This document shows, in pieces, positions 62,426 to 64,000 of a stretch of 64,000 bases of DNA; positions within the stretch are counted from its first letter, which is position 1, and each line of letters opens with the position of its first letter. The stretch is from Egibacter sp. GTDB lineage: Bacteria > Actinomycetota > Nitriliruptoria > Euzebyales > Egibacteraceae. A program made the position numbers and the translations under genes. The notes below the pieces were generated by a model, which was not told the origin of the DNA, ran no database searches, and saw nothing but the letters and a program-made list of their open reading frames with translations. The DNA lies in assembly GCA_003553795.1 (NCBI GenBank), contig PWFH01000026.1:1-64000 (forward strand), in the 5' to 3' direction.

Positions 62426-63214
62426 ATGCACGAGACCCAGCCGTCGATCTTCGTCCTGGCCCGTCCGCAGCTCGACCTCGAGGGGCTGCGCGGCTACCTC
62501 GAGGAGGTCGGGGGGGCCTCCTGGCTCGACCGGCGCCTCGACGAGGCCGACGGCGCCCCCAACCCCGGTGAGCTCCTCGTCGAGGCCGCCGGCCGGGCGT
62601 GCTACCGCTCATGGGAGCCGGGGCTCAACCCCAACGTTTCGCGCGTGCGCACCGACCAGGGGCAGTACTTCGGCAACATCCTGCGCTCCGGGCACGGCAG
62701 CGTCCTCGAGCACGCGAACTACACCCTCGCGCTGCGCGGCGTCTCGCGGGTGTTCACCCACGAGCTCGTGCGGCACCGGGCCGGCTCGGCCTTCAGCCAG
62801 GAGAGCCTGCGCTTCGTGCGCCTCGCCGACATCGGCTTCCGGGTGCCGCCGGCGCTCGAGCCGCTGCGTGAGCAGGTGCTCTCGATCGTCGAGCAGCTCG
62901 AGGAGTTCCAGCGCTCGGCCGCCGACGAGCTCGGCCTCGACGAGGAGGGCGTGCCCTTCCACGAGAAGAAGGAGGTCACCTCGGCGTTGCGACGCCTCGC
63001 GCCGATCGGCCTCAGCACCGACATCATCTGGACGGCGAACGTGCGCACGCTGCGCCACGTCATCGAGATGCGCACCGCGCCGGGCGCCGAGGAGGAGCTG
63101 CGGCTCGTCTTCGATGCGATCGCCGCGCGCATGCTCGCCGAGGCACCGGGGCTCTTCCAGGACTTCACCCGCCACGACGACGGCAGCTGGACCCCGGAGC
63201 ACCGCAAGGTCTGA
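62426..63214 (+). CDS. thyX: Flavin-dependent thymidylate synthase
   Basis: ThyX makes dTMP from dUMP using FAD and methylene-tetrahydrofolate. The 262-residue protein has HGSVLEHANYTLAL and the signature RHRAGSAFSQESLRF, with eight residues between RHR and the final Ser (RHRx7-8S). GAGGAG lies 10 nt before the ATG. dapB-thyX proximity (with a dapA gene, not seen here) is typical of actinobacteria. Confidence 0.95.
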   Translation: MHETQPSIFVLARPQLDLEGLRGYLEEVGGASWLDRRLDEADGAPNPGELLVEAAGRACYRSWEPGLNPNVSRVRTDQGQYFGNILRSGHGSVLEHANYTLALRGVSRVFTHELVRHRAGSAFSQESLRFVRLADIGFRVPPALEPLREQVLSIVEQLEEFQRSAADELGLDEEGVPFHEKKEVTSALRRLAPIGLSTDIIWTANVRTLRHVIEMRTAPGAEEELRLVFDAIAARMLAEAPGLFQDFTRHDDGSWTPEHRKV

Positions 63215-63241
63215 GGCCGCCGTGGGGCGACCGGGGTGCGG

Positions 63242-64000
63242 CTAGGCCTGCGCTGGAGGGCCGTGGTCGCGGAGCATCTCCTCGGCGACCTCGCGCAGCG
63301 TCGTGGGCGTGAAGGGCTTGGCGAGCCAGCGCGTCCGCGGGCCGGCCCCGACCACGGCCTGGTGGTAGCCGGAGATGAGCAGCACCGGCGGCTGGGCCTG
63401 CCCGGAGCGCGCGAGGCGCGCGAGGTCGAGGCCCCCGCCGTCGGTGAGGATGAAGTTCGTGATCACGAGGTCGGGCATGCCGTGGTCGGCGAGCTGCGCG
63501 GACGCGGCGGCGCAGCTCCCGGCGGCGTGCACGACGTGACCGGCGCGCTCGAGCTCGGCGGCGAGGAGCGACCGGACCTCGGGCGCGTCCTCGACGAGGA
63601 GGATCCTCGCTGACGGCGTCGGGGCGTCCGCGCGGTCGGGCGGGGTGCCCGCCGGGCTGATCGCCGGCAGGAGCACGGTGACGACCGTGCCCTGCCCGGG
63701 CGCGCTGTCGAGGTCGAGCGCACCGTCGGCGGAGGCGACGATGCCCGAGGCCGAGGACAGGCCGAGGCCGGGCGCGCGCTCCGGGCGGGTCGTGAAGAAC
63801 GGCTCGACGGCGCGCTCGCGCGTGGCGTCGTCCATGCCGATGCCGGTGTCGGCGACGACGGCGCGCACGAAGCGGCCGGCGGTGACGCCGAAGCGGGCGG
63901 CCTCCGCGGCGTCGAGGTCGACCTCGTCGGTGCGCAGCGAGAGGCGCCCGCCCTCGGGCATCGCGTCGCGCGCGTTGACGGTGAGGCTCAGCACGACCTG
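63242..64000 (-). CDS. Hybrid histidine kinase with pseudo-receiver (5' end outside window)
   Basis: The 3' part of a hybrid sensor kinase; its start lies beyond the right edge. The ATPase domain shows N box (NARDAMPEGG), G1 (DTGIGM), F box (EPFFTTR) and G2 (GLGLS). A receiver domain closes the chain: ILLVEDAPEVRSLL, LLISGYH and LAKPF are normal. The phospho-acceptor Asp is Asn (DLVITNFIL; codon AAC, complement of 63455-63457). Signal input and partner regulator are outside the window. Confidence 0.88.
   Translation of the reverse strand, partial: QVVLSLTVNARDAMPEGGRLSLRTDEVDLDAAEAARFGVTAGRFVRAVVADTGIGMDDATRERAVEPFFTTRPERAPGLGLSSASGIVASADGALDLDSAPGQGTVVTVLLPAISPAGTPPDRADAPTPSARILLVEDAPEVRSLLAAELERAGHVVHAAGSCAAASAQLADHGMPDLVITNFILTDGGGLDLARLARSGQAQPPVLLISGYHQAVVGAGPRTRWLAKPFTPTTLREVAEEMLRDHGPPAQA

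Noticed and set aside
62426-63214. Unusual ThyX motif with one extra residue
   Set aside because: RHR followed by eight residues then Ser falls within the known RHRx7-8S variation, so it is not anomalous.

Overview
The window is a housekeeping chromosome segment from a very GC-rich actinobacterium (Actinomycetota). The evidence is about 75% GC by eye, many GTG and some TTG starts, and genes packed with ATGA/GTGA/TGATG overlaps. It also carries gene families and neighbourhoods typical of Actinobacteria: DUF2469-yraN-yifB-dprA, coaD-SepIVA-like-DUF177-rpmF-rnc, xerC-whiG-M23-rpsB-tsf-pyrH-frr-cdsA-rlmN-dxr-rseP-ispG, and rimP-nusA-ylxR-infB-rbfA-truB-ribF-rpsO-pnp-M16-dapB-thyX. Gene order and extra acidic tails on translation proteins fit a deep-branching class (for example Nitriliruptoria), but that placement is a guess. 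I see no rRNA, tRNA, CRISPR array, insertion sequence or prophage.

Region by region. 1-2.4 kb: universal stress protein, a GNAT acetyltransferase, a small membrane protein and a cold-shock-like protein. 2.5-6.9 kb: ddl, a stand-alone Lrp-type RAM domain, a phosphoribosyltransferase, thiL, an HD phosphohydrolase, DUF4031 and rpmB. 7.1-13.5 kb: recG, rsmD, coaD, a SepIVA/DivIVA-like coiled coil, DUF177, rpmF, rnc and a zinc-finger Fpg-fold protein that has lost its catalytic residues. 13.5-15.2 kb, minus strand: a membrane J-domain protein and a membrane-anchored hydrolase. 15.4-27 kb: a coiled-coil microprotein, smc, ftsY, a WYL protein, a DUF5658 membrane protein, a KefB-type antiporter, ffh, a small zincin and a Ca2+/cation antiporter. 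27-37.6 kb: rpsP-khpA-rimM-trmD-rplS-lepB-DUF2469-38-aa membrane protein-yraN-yifB-dprA, an LppX-like protein, xerC, a WhiG/FliA sigma factor and a degenerate M23 protein. 37.9-47.8 kb: rpsB to ispG and an inositol monophosphatase family gene. 48-55.9 kb: the nusA-infB superoperon to ribF. 55.9-64 kb: a lipoprotein with PASTA and RlpA domains, rpsO, pnp, an M16 peptidase, dapB, a DUF4190-type membrane protein, thyX, and the end of a histidine kinase with a pseudo-receiver.

Functionally the segment joins ribosome assembly and translation (S2, S15, S16, L19, L28, L32, EF-Ts, RRF, IF2, RimM, RimP, RbfA, TrmD, TruB, RlmN) with RNA decay (RNase III, PNPase), protein targeting (SRP, FtsY, LepB, RseP), chromosome maintenance (SMC, XerC, RecG, DprA) and precursor pathways (Ddl, Dxr, IspG, CdsA, DapB, ThyX, PyrH, CoaD, RibF, ThiL). 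Promoters are recognisable mainly by a TAnnnT -10 box, and at least four genes look leaderless with an exact 6-nt gap from -10 box to ATG.

I found no clearly new multi-gene system. The points most worth a second look are the Fpg-fold protein without catalytic residues, an attenuator-like hairpin before rimP-nusA, a large hairpin before pnp, the kinase pseudo-receiver, the degenerate M23 protein, recG without a standard start codon, and the leaderless promoters.
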